A stretch of DNA of 33,712 nucleotides from a virus. Numbering within the stretch: position 1 is the first letter of the stretch; each line of letters opens with the position of its first letter. The notes below the pieces were generated by a model, which did no database searches, had not been told where the DNA came from, and saw nothing but the letters and a program-made list of their open reading frames with translations. Of this stretch, positions 1 through 9,898 are shown piece after piece. Both the position numbers and the translations under genes were made by a program. The stretch covers positions 1-33,712 of the IMG/VR virus record IMGVR_UViG_3300031758_000297. One strand, 5' to 3'.

Positions 1-617
1 CCTACACCCCCAACAAGGATATTGATGGGGATTACACGGTTGATATCACCTATGGACTGATGGCCGGATTAAACCCCAACCAGGCTTTGGTATTCGGACT
101 CCAAGCGCGCGGAGACCAATTAATTTCTCGCGACTTCCTCCGCCGTCAGATGCCTTGGGAAATCAACGTTACACAAGAAGAACAAAAAATTGAAATAGAA
201 AAACTGCGTGACTCTCTTGTTGCAGCAATAAGTGGATACGCGCAAGCTATCCCTTCACTTGCAACACAAGGACAAGATCCTGGTGAGATTCTTTCACGTA
301 TTGCAACAGTTATCGCTGGTAGACAAAAAGGTCAACCTATAGAGCAGGTAATCGCGGAAGCGTTTGCCCCTCAAGCGCCACCTTCTGCTGAGGTTGTACC
401 ACCTGGTATGGAACAACCCGTCCCCGGTTCCTCAGGTCAGGTTCCCTCTGGTGGTGCTTCAGGATTAAGTGCAATAACTGGTGGTCCACGTGGCGTGGTG
501 CCAGGACAAGTGGGACAAGGTGGTCGTCCACCAATACAAAGTTTGCTCGCCGGACTTACCGGTGGTGGCAAGCCGACACTATCTTCTAGTGTCTCAAGAA
601 TGGTCCCTGCGGGCTAA
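1..617 (+). CDS. Portal protein, C-terminal part (5' truncated by window edge)
   Basis: The reading frame is open from base 3 with no start codon, so the gene begins upstream of the window. The first visible residues (YTPNKDIDGDYTVDITYG) and the following stretch with GLNPNQAL and LISRDFLRRQ look like the end of the clip/stem region of an actinophage-type portal. It then runs into a helical segment and a Pro/Gly/Gln-rich tail from about 100 residues before the stop. Portals form the dodecameric DNA gate at the capsid vertex. The position directly upstream of small structural genes and the capsid module fits. An ATG at 60 is internal. The portal call is family resemblance by eye; a neighbouring head protein is the alternative. 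Confidence 0.6.
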   Translation, partial: YTPNKDIDGDYTVDITYGLMAGLNPNQALVFGLQARGDQLISRDFLRRQMPWEINVTQEEQKIEIEKLRDSLVAAISGYAQAIPSLATQGQDPGEILSRIATVIAGRQKGQPIEQVIAEAFAPQAPPSAEVVPPGMEQPVPGSSGQVPSGGASGLSAITGGPRGVVPGQVGQGGRPPIQSLLAGLTGGGKPTLSSSVSRMVPAG

Positions 618-631
618 GAAAAGGAAAAAAA

Positions 632-814
632 ATGAAGTCATTTAGTGGCGGAAAGAAGCCAGCAAACCAAGGGTCTGCTGGAAAAGCTTACGAACAACCA
701 GTTAAAAAATCTGGTGTTCCAAGTATTGCAAAACCAGGTATGTCAAAGACAATGTTCTCTGCACAACCATCTGGTACACGTGGTGGCAAAGCACCAAAAC
801 GCGCTGGTAAGTAA
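632..814 (+). CDS. Small basic hypothetical protein (60 aa)
   Basis: A 60-residue protein rich in Lys, Gly, Ser and Pro (opening MKSFSGGKKP, closing KAPKRAGK), with no hydrophobic core, cysteines or recognised domain. The ATG is preceded by an A-rich AAGGA-type ribosome site just after the portal stop. The gap to the portal is 14 bases, so it is almost certainly co-transcribed. A highly basic, disordered protein next to the portal could be a minor virion or DNA-binding component, but the sequence shows no function. The reverse-strand frames here have no ribosome sites and look like shadows. Confidence 0.6.
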   Translation: MKSFSGGKKPANQGSAGKAYEQPVKKSGVPSIAKPGMSKTMFSAQPSGTRGGKAPKRAGK

Positions 815-839
815 TAATTAAATTTAAGGACGTATAATA

Positions 840-1316
840 ATGGCAAGAGGTGGAATGAGACCAACAGCACCGCAAAACAATCCTATGAATGTTTCTGCGC
901 GTGGTGGTAATGGTCAAAGCGGTGACGCTACACAAGCAGCCAAATATGTCCCAGGTCTCCCTTATGGAGAAGGACAGGCTCTAATGCAAACGCAGCAAGC
1001 TTCTCCTTTGGCTGCGGCTCCGAGTATTGAACAATCAAGTATGCCTTCGGGCCTCGCATCAGCCGCAGCCTCACAATCAGTTGTACCAATGAATGCACCA
1101 ACCTCAATGCCAAATATTCCAGTTACTGACGGGGCTGATTTTGGACCAGGCGTAGGTATGGATGCTTTAGGTTTAGGCAGTCGCGATCAAGCAGCAGATG
1201 ATGCTTATGCAGCGCAAATTGCCGCTTATATGCCAGCTTTATTAACTATTGCAGCAAATCCTAATACATCAAACATGACACGTATGATTATTAGAAAACT
1301 CAGGGACCAAATTTGA
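840..1316 (+). CDS. Hypothetical structural-region protein (158 aa)
   Basis: A Met/Gln/Ala/Pro-rich, low-complexity protein opening MARGGMRPTAP. It has a KYVPGLPYGEG segment about 35 residues in, and a C-terminal helical patch (YAAQIAAYMPALLTIAAN) that ends in a basic tail. From memory, proteins with a QAAKY-PG-PYGEG motif occur directly after the portal gene in actinophages, with unknown function. AAGGA at about 826-830 provides a ribosome site. The stop overlaps the TTG start of the next gene (TTGA), indicating translational coupling to the giant protein. It may be a minor head protein or a chaperone for that product. Confidence 0.65.
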   Translation: MARGGMRPTAPQNNPMNVSARGGNGQSGDATQAAKYVPGLPYGEGQALMQTQQASPLAAAPSIEQSSMPSGLASAAASQSVVPMNAPTSMPNIPVTDGADFGPGVGMDALGLGSRDQAADDAYAAQIAAYMPALLTIAANPNTSNMTRMIIRKLRDQI

Positions 1317-4300
1317 TTGATTTAAACGAGCGTTTGGGTTTTAGCGAACGAATAACAAGGCTCGGTAAAAATCTTGGTGGAGCAGTTCTATCCCCTGCTA
1401 AACTTGTGTGGGACGTTGCTACAGCTCCTCTTAATGATGCCGAAGAGTTTAATGGTATTTCTAATACTTTAAAAACATCTGTTGGCAATTTTGTTAAATC
1501 TGTTGGTCGCCCAATTGGTAATTTACTGTCAGACATTGATGCTATAAATAGAACCTTTATTCGCGAACCTTTAGGTACAGCTTCTTTAGCTATCTGGGAA
1601 ATGCGTAATAATGATGTTGATTTTAGCGCAGCTTGGGAAAAGGCTTGGGAAGCAAGAAACGAAGTCTCACTTGGTCAATCACTTGCTGCTAACATTTTTA
1701 GTAATACCTTTACTCGTAGCGCTTTTGTTGATGAATCAAAAGGTGCTAACCTTTTTAATGAATTTGATATTTTTAACAAAGAAGAACGCGACAAAGTTTT
1801 TAAGCAATCAGCATTTGGTCGTATTGCTTCTGGTAGTTTTGATTTTACTGCACAACTTTTTGGTGACGTAACCCTTGTCGGTGGTAAAGTTGCTAAAGGT
1901 GTTCGTTTAGGCGAAGCAGGAATTAGTTCTCTTAAAAGATTTAAAACTCCAGAAGAATTACAAGTAGCAGTTTTTAGAGAAATTGATTTAGCTAAAGAAG
2001 CACAAGTTGCTTTACGTGATGGTGTTGAAGGTGTAGTTAATAAATACTCAACTCCTATTAAAAATTATCGTGATAATGGTATAGGATATGCATTATCAAC
2101 AGATTTTGTTAAATCATCAGATGATCCAGGAACTCTTGGATATTTACTGGGTACAGCCAAAACAGATGATGAAGTAGCGTTTACTATGCGCGCTGCTCTT
2201 GGTGATAAAACAGCACTTACAGAATTACAAAAATTACGTCCTTCTAACGCTGCAGCTATGAATAAAATGTTTGGTAATCTTAGCGAAGCTGATAAAAACG
2301 TAATAGCTCCTTTATTTGATCCACAAACTGGTAGAATATTAGATATTAACGAAAATCCAAAAGCTTTATCAGAAGCAGGATTTGAATATGATGATCTTTA
2401 CCAAAACAATGATTTCTTTAAAAAGTTTGTTGACACTTTTGAATCCCCATCTCAAAAAGGCGTTGGCACAACTGACAAAATGGTTACACGTACTTTTGGT
2501 ACGTCAGAGCGTTATAAAAGATTTGAAGATTTTATAGCCAAAGGTAGAGTAACTAAACTTCTTGGTAATCCAAAACCCGGTTCTTCTACAGTAGAATTTT
2601 TTCAACCAACCCGTTGGAATCGCGCATACGCGCGCGTAACTTGGGCTGCAGGTGAGAGACCAGCATACATTGCTAACATAAATAGCCCTGATTCATATCA
2701 AGAAATACTTGCATCAGTTAATCGTGCTCGTAAAGTTATTGGTAATCAAAAAGTTGATGCCGCAGGTAAAATGATTTATGAAGGCTTTAGTGCAGATGAT
2801 GCAAGTAGAATAATTAAAGAATATTCTGCTGCAACAACACCTGAACAACGTTCTATTGTTATTTTAAAACTTGAAGAAGAAGTTGTAAACAAAGTAGCAC
2901 AAAAACATGGAATATCTTCAGAGCGTGCTAAAGAAATTTTTGATGGTAATACTCGCGCTAAACAATCAGCTTTAGCATCTTTTAAAGAACGTGGTTATGG
3001 TTTAGATAAAAACGGAGACCTTATCAAGGTTCCTATATATGAATCACAAACAGCAAACCATATGCCTATTATGGATTTTGATGTTCTTGATAGAACAATT
3101 CAAAACAATTTATCTGTTCTTAAAGGTCCTTTGACTCTTAAGGATAGCGTTGTTGATCTTGCTGATGTTATGCAAGATTTGTTTAAAGTCGGTGTTTTGC
3201 TTCGTCTTGGTTACACCACACGTAACGCTGTTGATTCACAACTTCGTATTATGGCTGCTTATGGCCCAATGATTGCTTTAAAGAACATACCTAAAGGTAT
3301 AGGTAATTTCATTACTAACGCCTCAACTGTCCCTGGACGTTTAGTTGATAATATTAAAGTTTGGCGAGGTAAGGAAACAGTATCTTCTTATAGAAGTAGA
3401 ATTGATGTTGAAGCTAGACAACTTGGTAAACAAATTGGTGAAATTGAATCTAATATCAAAGCACTAGATGACAAAATTGCTAAAGTTGAAGCAGGTCCAG
3501 TAATCCCAGAGTTTCAAGCTGAAGGATACACTGTTGATGAATCACTTATTATTAAATTTGGTAATGATCAATCTGTTCAAAAAGTAATTGATAAACAAAA
3601 TGAAATATTTGTTAATAACCCTAGATTTTTAAAAGATGTTGATAAAGAATTTTATGATACTGTAGAATATCCAGTTTCTGATGAAATGAATGAAATCTTA
3701 TCATACACCAGAAGTAAAGCTCAAGAAGGTGTACTTAAGAAAAAGGGTTTGTTTCCATTAAAGGTTATTCTTGATGGATTAGAAGGCAGAGGACCACTTG
3801 GGCAAGTTGGTGGACCAGAATACATTGAAGCAATTATTAAACGTGGTCGTGCAGACTATGTAGATAAAGTTGATGATTTTGGAATTAATACCCAAGGTGT
3901 TGTTCAAGCAGAATTAAGTCCTGGTGGTTTTGGTAAAGGCGAATGGGAACAAATATCAATTACTGATGGTAGAAGTAAAACTCGCTACGTTAAAGTTGAT
4001 TGGTTTCCAAGCACTGCAAAAAAGAATGAATTTATTGAAGAAGCTAAAGAAAGATTTTATCGCGAATCCTACACTCCTGATGAATTAAGAGCAAGCCTTA
4101 AAGCTCAAGAAGAACAACACGCTGCTAAGTATTTACAAAACTGGGATCCTGATACTTCATTGTATTATGGTGAAAAACAAAACCTTACAACAGAACTTGA
4201 AAATCTTAGATTAAAATACAATAGTATTGTTGATGATATTGCAAAGATTGATGCACCAATCACAAAGAAAACTATTGGTCAAGAAGACATTATTATTCCA

Positions 4301-6670
4301 AGTCAATTTGGTGAAGCATATACTGCGCGTGGTTCTAGAGGTTTAGGTACAGAACTTAACGTAAGAGACGTTTCTAATGCCGGTACTTATGAATCACAGG
4401 TAACTGGTTATTCTTCAGCATTAATGAGAGATTTAGAATTTACTGGTCAAGCAACTATTACCCCTGACATGGTAAACTATTACGAAGAATTTGCAAGAGC
4501 TCATAATAACATATTAATGAATGACTCTACAACAAGGTATTTGTTAAGTAAATATAAGTTATCAAATGATTGGGACAAGGCCGCTAAACAAACAGAAAAC
4601 TGGTTAAGAAATGCGCCAGAAGGTAAGGCTGCTGCTAAAAGACTTAGTCCTTTATCTGTTAATAAAGATGCACCTGTTTCTTTAGGTTTAGCTTCTGATG
4701 ATATTGCTGAGTATATTCAGGTAATGGTTAATAATACTAAAAATCTTATTCCTGAAGGAACGTTTAAAGACGAACTTGTAGACAGAATTATTAAACGTAA
4801 AGTTTTTACACCAAATGAATTGCGTAAAATGTTTCCTGATACAAGTTCATTGTCACCAATAGTTGGTAGAAAACTTGAAGAAGATTACACTAGAAATATT
4901 GCTAAATCGTTTAACAAATGGATTAATCAAGCATTTAAAGTATTAGGCACAATACCTGAAGATAAATGGGCAAGACTTCCATTATACGATACCCTTTACA
5001 GAAATGATTTTACTCAAAGAGTAATGTTAAGTGAAGCTTTAAAAGGCGGAGCTTTAACTTCAGCTGAAATGGGCAGATTAATGAAAGCTGCTCACACCCA
5101 ATCTGTACGCGAAGTTAATAAAATTCTTTACACAGTTATTCGCAAGAGTAATCTTGGTGGTTTAACCTTTATCCGTATGATTTCACCATTTTTTGGTGCT
5201 CAAGAAAACGCTATAAAAACTTGGGCACGCTTAGTTGGTCGTAATCCAGTAATCTTAAACAGAGCACAACTTATTTGGACAGCACCTAACCGTGCAGGGT
5301 TTGTTACAGACAGAGATGGCGAACCTATTGAGCAAGAAGCATTAAGCTCTGATGGAACAATTTGGTTAGAAGTACCGCAATCATTGCAAAAACTTCCTGG
5401 TCTTAACTCATTAAATCAAATGGGTATACCTAAGAGATCTTTAGATATCGTTTTCGGTGGTGGTTTTGAACTACCTGTTGGTCCTTATGTAGCAATTCCG
5501 GCTTCTACCATTGTTAAAAAGAAACCAGAACTTGAAGAATCATTAAAATGGGCTTTACCTTTTGGTCCTGAGCGCAATGCTGTGATGGCTATGATTCCTA
5601 CTTGGATGAAACGTCAAATCGTTAAGACTCAAGGTCAAGATAGCCCAGAATTTGCTCGTATGTACCAACTAATTTGGACAACTGAGCAACATAAAGCACG
5701 CGAAAATGGCACACCATACAAAACTCCACAAGAGATTGAAAAAATGGTTAAAGCATTTTACAATATGCGTACTATTGCTAACTTAGTTCTTCCTTTCTCA
5801 CCACGTTTTGATTCACCATACCGTATGCACATGGATATGTGGCGTGAATACCAAAGAAAATTTGGTAAAGATGCTGATGAAATGTTCTTAAAAGATCATG
5901 AAGAATTCTTTGATCTAGCAATTAGCCTTTCACAAAATGTTGGTGGAGTTCAAGCATCTGTTGATGCTGTTTCTGCTACTAAAGCTAATAAGGAACTTGT
6001 TTCAACACTTTATGCAACTGAACCATCATTAATTGGTTTGATAGTAAATAACCCTACAGGTTATGATTTTTCTCAAGCAGCTTACGAATGGCAATATGCT
6101 ACACCAGTTACCCCTGGTTCTAAGCAAACATTTCGTGGTACTTCAGATCCTTTTGAGGTTCAAAGACGAAATGAAGCAACAAAGGGTTGGGTTAAATACA
6201 GACAGTTTATGTCTACCCAAGTTGAACCAGTTTTAATGGATCGTGGAATAAGCTCAATTCGTGATCGTAGGGCAAAAGATCTTGCAGCTATGCGTAATGA
6301 TTTTATTACTAAACTTGGTACAGAAAATGTTGCTTGGCGTGATGACTGGTTGGATACTGACGGATCTAAAACTGGTCGTGTAATTCGTGGTCTTCAAGCA
6401 ATTCTAAGTGATGAAAAGTTTATGCAAGTAAATGCAAATAATCCTACTTGGAAATCTGTTGCTTTGTATCTTCAATTAAGAGATCAAGTTGCTGATGAGT
6501 TATCACAACGTAGAGTTAAATCTTTAGGTGCTAAAGCTAATATAGGAATTGCTCAAGCATTTGATGCAGCAGTTGGACAATTAAAACAACAAGATATTGG
6601 ATTTAGTGATCTTTATGATAGATTTTTATCTAATGATCTTGTTTACGACAAATTTACAGTGGGTGAATAA
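1313..6670 (+). CDS. Giant virion protein, putative ejection/internal protein (1785 aa)
   Basis: By far the largest gene, starting at a TTG that overlaps the previous stop by 4 bases and ending with an ATGG overlap with the next gene. No enzymatic motif was recognised. Visible are many charged helical stretches (a coiled-coil-like part at roughly residues 700-730), a segment LLRLGYTTRNAVDSQLRI near residue 640, and a conserved-looking block near 1290-1330 (IRMISPFFGAQENAIKTWA). It is too poor in long heptads and hydrophobic segments to be an ordinary tape measure. Its place before a transglycosylase protein and a Gln-rich protein parallels the podovirus internal-core proteins (T7 gp14-gp16), so delivery with the DNA into the host is inferred. 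Other kinds of large head protein are possible. Confidence 0.55.
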   Translation: MIDLNERLGFSERITRLGKNLGGAVLSPAKLVWDVATAPLNDAEEFNGISNTLKTSVGNFVKSVGRPIGNLLSDIDAINRTFIREPLGTASLAIWEMRNNDVDFSAAWEKAWEARNEVSLGQSLAANIFSNTFTRSAFVDESKGANLFNEFDIFNKEERDKVFKQSAFGRIASGSFDFTAQLFGDVTLVGGKVAKGVRLGEAGISSLKRFKTPEELQVAVFREIDLAKEAQVALRDGVEGVVNKYSTPIKNYRDNGIGYALSTDFVKSSDDPGTLGYLLGTAKTDDEVAFTMRAALGDKTALTELQKLRPSNAAAMNKMFGNLSEADKNVIAPLFDPQTGRILDINENPKALSEAGFEYDDLYQNNDFFKKFVDTFESPSQKGVGTTDKMVTRTFGTSERYKRFEDFIAKGRVTKLLGNPKPGSSTVEFFQPTRWNRAYARVTWAAGERPAYIANINSPDSYQEILASVNRARKVIGNQKVDAAGKMIYEGFSADDASRIIKEYSAATTPEQRSIVILKLEEEVVNKVAQKHGISSERAKEIFDGNTRAKQSALASFKERGYGLDKNGDLIKVPIYESQTANHMPIMDFDVLDRTIQNNLSVLKGPLTLKDSVVDLADVMQDLFKVGVLLRLGYTTRNAVDSQLRIMAAYGPMIALKNIPKGIGNFITNASTVPGRLVDNIKVWRGKETVSSYRSRIDVEARQLGKQIGEIESNIKALDDKIAKVEAGPVIPEFQAEGYTVDESLIIKFGNDQSVQKVIDKQNEIFVNNPRFLKDVDKEFYDTVEYPVSDEMNEILSYTRSKAQEGVLKKKGLFPLKVILDGLEGRGPLGQVGGPEYIEAIIKRGRADYVDKVDDFGINTQGVVQAELSPGGFGKGEWEQISITDGRSKTRYVKVDWFPSTAKKNEFIEEAKERFYRESYTPDELRASLKAQEEQHAAKYLQNWDPDTSLYYGEKQNLTTELENLRLKYNSIVDDIAKIDAPITKKTIGQEDIIIPSQFGEAYTARGSRGLGTELNVRDVSNAGTYESQVTGYSSALMRDLEFTGQATITPDMVNYYEEFARAHNNILMNDSTTRYLLSKYKLSNDWDKAAKQTENWLRNAPEGKAAAKRLSPLSVNKDAPVSLGLASDDIAEYIQVMVNNTKNLIPEGTFKDELVDRIIKRKVFTPNELRKMFPDTSSLSPIVGRKLEEDYTRNIAKSFNKWINQAFKVLGTIPEDKWARLPLYDTLYRNDFTQRVMLSEALKGGALTSAEMGRLMKAAHTQSVREVNKILYTVIRKSNLGGLTFIRMISPFFGAQENAIKTWARLVGRNPVILNRAQLIWTAPNRAGFVTDRDGEPIEQEALSSDGTIWLEVPQSLQKLPGLNSLNQMGIPKRSLDIVFGGGFELPVGPYVAIPASTIVKKKPELEESLKWALPFGPERNAVMAMIPTWMKRQIVKTQGQDSPEFARMYQLIWTTEQHKARENGTPYKTPQEIEKMVKAFYNMRTIANLVLPFSPRFDSPYRMHMDMWREYQRKFGKDADEMFLKDHEEFFDLAISLSQNVGGVQASVDAVSATKANKELVSTLYATEPSLIGLIVNNPTGYDFSQAAYEWQYATPVTPGSKQTFRGTSDPFEVQRRNEATKGWVKYRQFMSTQVEPVLMDRGISSIRDRRAKDLAAMRNDFITKLGTENVAWRDDWLDTDGSKTGRVIRGLQAILSDEKFMQVNANNPTWKSVALYLQLRDQVADELSQRRVKSLGAKANIGIAQAFDAAVGQLKQQDIGFSDLYDRFLSNDLVYDKFTVGE

Positions 6671-8694
6671 TGGCTCAATATACTAGAGAAGAAATCGTTG
6701 GTATCTTGCGTGAAGCAGGTATACCAGAAAAAGATATTCCTATTATGGTTGCTATTGCTTTAGCAGAGTCTAGAGGCAATACTGATGCCATTGGTGACGA
6801 AAATCTTGTTAATGATAAATGGGATGAAAGCATTGGTTTATTTCAAATACGTAGTTTAAAAAACCCTAATGACCCAAGATTTAATAAAGCAGACAAACTA
6901 AGGATTAAAGATAAGTTATTTGATCCGGTTTACAATGCTAAAGTTGCTTACGAAATTAGCAAAAGAGGAAAGACTTGGAAAGACTGGACAACTTTTACCG
7001 AGGGAACCTACAAAGAATTTATGGATACCAGTCCTTCTCGTTCAAACATTAGACTAGCCGGTGGCGGCATAAAAGGAAGAAGTAAACCAATAGTTATGGC
7101 TGAAGAAACAGTAAATGTAACTGAAGAAAATAAAGATCAATTTTTAGTTCCAGCTGTGGTTGGACGAGGCGGTAGCGCACTTTTAATTCCTAAAGCAAAA
7201 AGAGAAGCTAATTCTAAACTAAGCAAAGAACGTAAAAAATTAGATGATTTAATTGAAGACTTTGAAAACATCACATCTACTGTAACTCAAGAGCAGATTG
7301 ACAAACAAACAAAAAAAGTTGAAGCTGCAGAAGCAGAAGTAATTGCTGTTGAAGAAAAAATACAAGAAGTAACAGGTAGAAAAGAAAAAGAAGCAAGTAA
7401 AGAAAAAGATCTTTCTAGAACTGATACTCAAATTTCTCGTATTGAAGAACAACTTAATCAAATAAGATCTACCGGTAAAATGCCAGTTGTCCCTGGTCAA
7501 AGAGGACCTTCTTCTCCTGCAAAAAAAGGATACGTTCAAGATCTTGAAGATAAACTTAGCGATTTAAGAAGAGAAAAACAAAACTTACTAATTGACGCAG
7601 ACGTTAAAGCTGTTGAAGATTTTGTACCCAAAACTCCTGCGTATGTAAATCCAAATCTAACAACTAATACTGATGGTTCCCCAAAACCAATAATTCCTAG
7701 AGGTATGGGTGAATCAGTTTATCTTGGTGATGTTGAAACATTTAAAGAGGTACCACTTCCTTCTCTTGGTCAGACAACTGAAACAAGAACAATGGCTGTT
7801 TCCGCTGGTACTAATGTGCCTCAAGATCTTGAAACACTTAAAAGAATGTGGTTCAATACTGATCCAAAAGCACAAGCTTTAGTTAAAAGATTTAAAGATC
7901 AATATGCTGCTAGAGGTTTAGTTGCAACTCAAAGAGACTGGGAATCAGCCTTAAATGACACAGCTGGTGTCAATATGGATAATCCTACTCAAACCCTTTG
8001 GCAAACTGTAGATAACATGATTTCCGGTGGTGCCGGTGGTACAGGAACTGGCCCTTCTGCTAAAGAACTTAAAAACAGAAAAGAAGCAATTAGGCTTATT
8101 GCAACCGAACTTGGTGTTGAACTTACTGATGGTCAAGTTAATTCACTTGGTTACGAATACGCAAATGGCAACATTGATGCAACAACTGTTAGATCACGCA
8201 TTGCCTCAACTGGTAACATTAACTTTGCTACTGGTGAAGCCGCTAAAACTATTGATGCATTAAAAGCATCTGCTGCTGCTTATGGTGTATCTTATGACCC
8301 TTCTTGGTACAACCAATCAGCTAGAGATATTCTTACAGGTAAAGTTGACAACGATACTGTAACTCAACAACTTAAAGAATTAGCTAAATCACGTTATCCT
8401 TCATTGGTTAAGCAAATTGATTCAGGACTTACTGTTAGACAAGTTGCTTCACCATATTTTCAATCTATGGCTAACATTCTTGAAGTTAACCCTAATGATA
8501 TTACTATGGAAGACCCTACAATTAAACAAGCATTTACTTCGCTTAATGTTGATGGTCAACCTTCAACTAAAGCTTTATGGCAATTTGAGCAAGAATTAAA
8601 ACAAGATCCTCGTTGGAGATTTACTAAGAACGCTCAAACTGACCTTATGGGAACGGCTCGTAAAGTCCTTCAAGACTTTGGATTGGTATCTTAA
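6670..8694 (+). CDS. Virion-associated lytic transglycosylase/lysozyme-like protein (674 aa)
   Basis: Residues about 1-115 form a lysozyme-like SLT domain. Glu33 in ALAESRGN fits the catalytic acid, followed by the SIGLFQI motif and a basic ending (KRGKTWKDW). This domain cleaves the glycan strands of peptidoglycan. Residues about 175-310 are a charged coiled coil, and the rest is helical with Gln- and Asp-rich stretches and no known domain. Having the hydrolase at the N-terminus of a long virion protein, just after a giant protein, resembles T7 gp16-type ejection proteins, which open the wall locally during infection. It overlaps the previous gene by one base (TAATGG) and the next gene likewise. 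Lysis from within seems to be done by the M23 enzyme at 22 kb. Confidence 0.75.
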   Translation: MAQYTREEIVGILREAGIPEKDIPIMVAIALAESRGNTDAIGDENLVNDKWDESIGLFQIRSLKNPNDPRFNKADKLRIKDKLFDPVYNAKVAYEISKRGKTWKDWTTFTEGTYKEFMDTSPSRSNIRLAGGGIKGRSKPIVMAEETVNVTEENKDQFLVPAVVGRGGSALLIPKAKREANSKLSKERKKLDDLIEDFENITSTVTQEQIDKQTKKVEAAEAEVIAVEEKIQEVTGRKEKEASKEKDLSRTDTQISRIEEQLNQIRSTGKMPVVPGQRGPSSPAKKGYVQDLEDKLSDLRREKQNLLIDADVKAVEDFVPKTPAYVNPNLTTNTDGSPKPIIPRGMGESVYLGDVETFKEVPLPSLGQTTETRTMAVSAGTNVPQDLETLKRMWFNTDPKAQALVKRFKDQYAARGLVATQRDWESALNDTAGVNMDNPTQTLWQTVDNMISGGAGGTGTGPSAKELKNRKEAIRLIATELGVELTDGQVNSLGYEYANGNIDATTVRSRIASTGNINFATGEAAKTIDALKASAAAYGVSYDPSWYNQSARDILTGKVDNDTVTQQLKELAKSRYPSLVKQIDSGLTVRQVASPYFQSMANILEVNPNDITMEDPTIKQAFTSLNVDGQPSTKALWQFEQELKQDPRWRFTKNAQTDLMGTARKVLQDFGLVS

Positions 8695-9779
8695 TGGCAA
8701 AGCCATCATCACCTTCTAAGACACAGCAAGCAGTTGCTGCTAATAAGGCTGCTCAACAAGCAAGAACTCAACGTGTTGCTGAGACTACTAAAAAACTTGA
8801 ACAACTTAAAAAGCCAACTGAATCTACTACTAAACCTACTACTACTACATCTACAACTTCTACTGGCCGCCCTACTGGTCCTGCTATTGCAACTGTATCT
8901 AATGAAGAAGCAGCAAGACGTGCAGCGCAAGAAGTTGAAAATGCTCGTATTCAAACACAAAGAACTGATTGGGTTGAATACACAACTCAAATGTTTAATA
9001 ACTATGGTCTCGGTACTCTTGCTCCTAAGATTACAGAATATGTTCAACAAGGTTTTAGTCCTGATACTGTAACTCTTAAACTTCAAGAAACACCGGAATA
9101 TAAACAACGTTTTGCTGGTAATGAATCACGCAGAAAATCAGGATTGTCTGTTCTTTCACCTAAAGAATATCTTGCAACAGAAGATGCCTATCGTCAAATT
9201 ATGAGATCAACTGGTTTACCTAAAGGTTTTTATGATTCACCGGATGATTTTAGTAAATTCATTGAATCAGATGTTTCCCCAACAGAACTTAAACAACGTG
9301 TTGATTTAGCACAAACTGCTATAGATAACGCTGATCCTTACTACACACGTACCCTTCAAGAAATGTACGGTCTATCTAACGGAGATATGATTGCTCAAGT
9401 TCTTGACCCACAACGTGCATTGCCATTTATTACTAAACAAGCACAAGCTGTTCAATTTGGTGCTGCTGCCGTTCGTCAAGGTTTACAAGTTGCAAAACCT
9501 GTTGCTGAACAATATGCAGGTATGGGCGTTACAGAGCAACAAGCAGAACAAGGTTTCCAAGCAGTTGCACAAATACTTCCAACAGCTGAAAGACTTGGTC
9601 AAATCTATGGACAAAATTATAATCAAGAACAAGCGTTATCTGAAGTCTTTGGTGGACCTATGAGTGCTGATGCAATTCAAAGACGTAGAAGACTTGTAGA
9701 AATGGAACAATCATCATTTGCTGGCCGTGCAGGTGTAGGTAGAAGTTCACTTGCACAAGGAACACAAGGCCAGATTTAA
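8694..9779 (+). CDS. Gln/Ala-rich virion protein, putative third ejection protein (361 aa)
   Basis: The first 70 residues are low-complexity (Ala, Gln, Lys, then Thr-rich with TTTTSTTSTG). The middle is helical and charged, and residues about 240-320 are Gln/Ala-rich (EQQAEQGFQAVAQ). The C-terminus ends in a Gly/Ser/Gln tail (GRAGVGRSSLAQGTQ). No catalytic motif was seen. The ATG overlaps the stop of the transglycosylase gene, and the pair with the giant protein gives a three-gene coupled unit. Small Ala/Gln-rich helical proteins accompany the larger internal-core proteins in podoviruses, which is the basis for the call. It is the last gene before a 119-base gap. Confidence 0.5.
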   Translation: MAKPSSPSKTQQAVAANKAAQQARTQRVAETTKKLEQLKKPTESTTKPTTTTSTTSTGRPTGPAIATVSNEEAARRAAQEVENARIQTQRTDWVEYTTQMFNNYGLGTLAPKITEYVQQGFSPDTVTLKLQETPEYKQRFAGNESRRKSGLSVLSPKEYLATEDAYRQIMRSTGLPKGFYDSPDDFSKFIESDVSPTELKQRVDLAQTAIDNADPYYTRTLQEMYGLSNGDMIAQVLDPQRALPFITKQAQAVQFGAAAVRQGLQVAKPVAEQYAGMGVTEQQAEQGFQAVAQILPTAERLGQIYGQNYNQEQALSEVFGGPMSADAIQRRRRLVEMEQSSFAGRAGVGRSSLAQGTQGQI

Positions 9780-9786
9780 AAACCTG

Positions 9787-9826
9787 CTAAGCGCACCGGC
9801 ACTTAGAAGCGTAACCGAAGACCGGT
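9787..9826 (+). promoter_or_regulatory. Possible pseudoknot in the capsid-operon leader
   Basis: In the 119-base gap before the scaffold gene, CTAAG (9787-9791) can pair with CTTAG (9802-9806). The loop carries ACCGG (9795-9799), which can pair with CCGGT (9822-9826). That is an H-type pseudoknot layout made of two 5-bp stems. Stems this short can arise by chance. The rest of the gap shows no T-run and no clear promoter. Confidence 0.25.
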
Positions 9827-9898
9827 AGTAATAGCCATCACAGATTCCCCTGTTTGTGTATGTGGATTACGACAACTTAATGAAAGGGAGTGGCTGCA

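Noticed and set aside
1313-6670. Tape-measure protein or virion RNA polymerase
   Set aside because: There are no long hydrophobic or heptad repeats for a tape measure, and no RNA polymerase motifs (DxxGR or catalytic Asp/Lys sets) were recognised.
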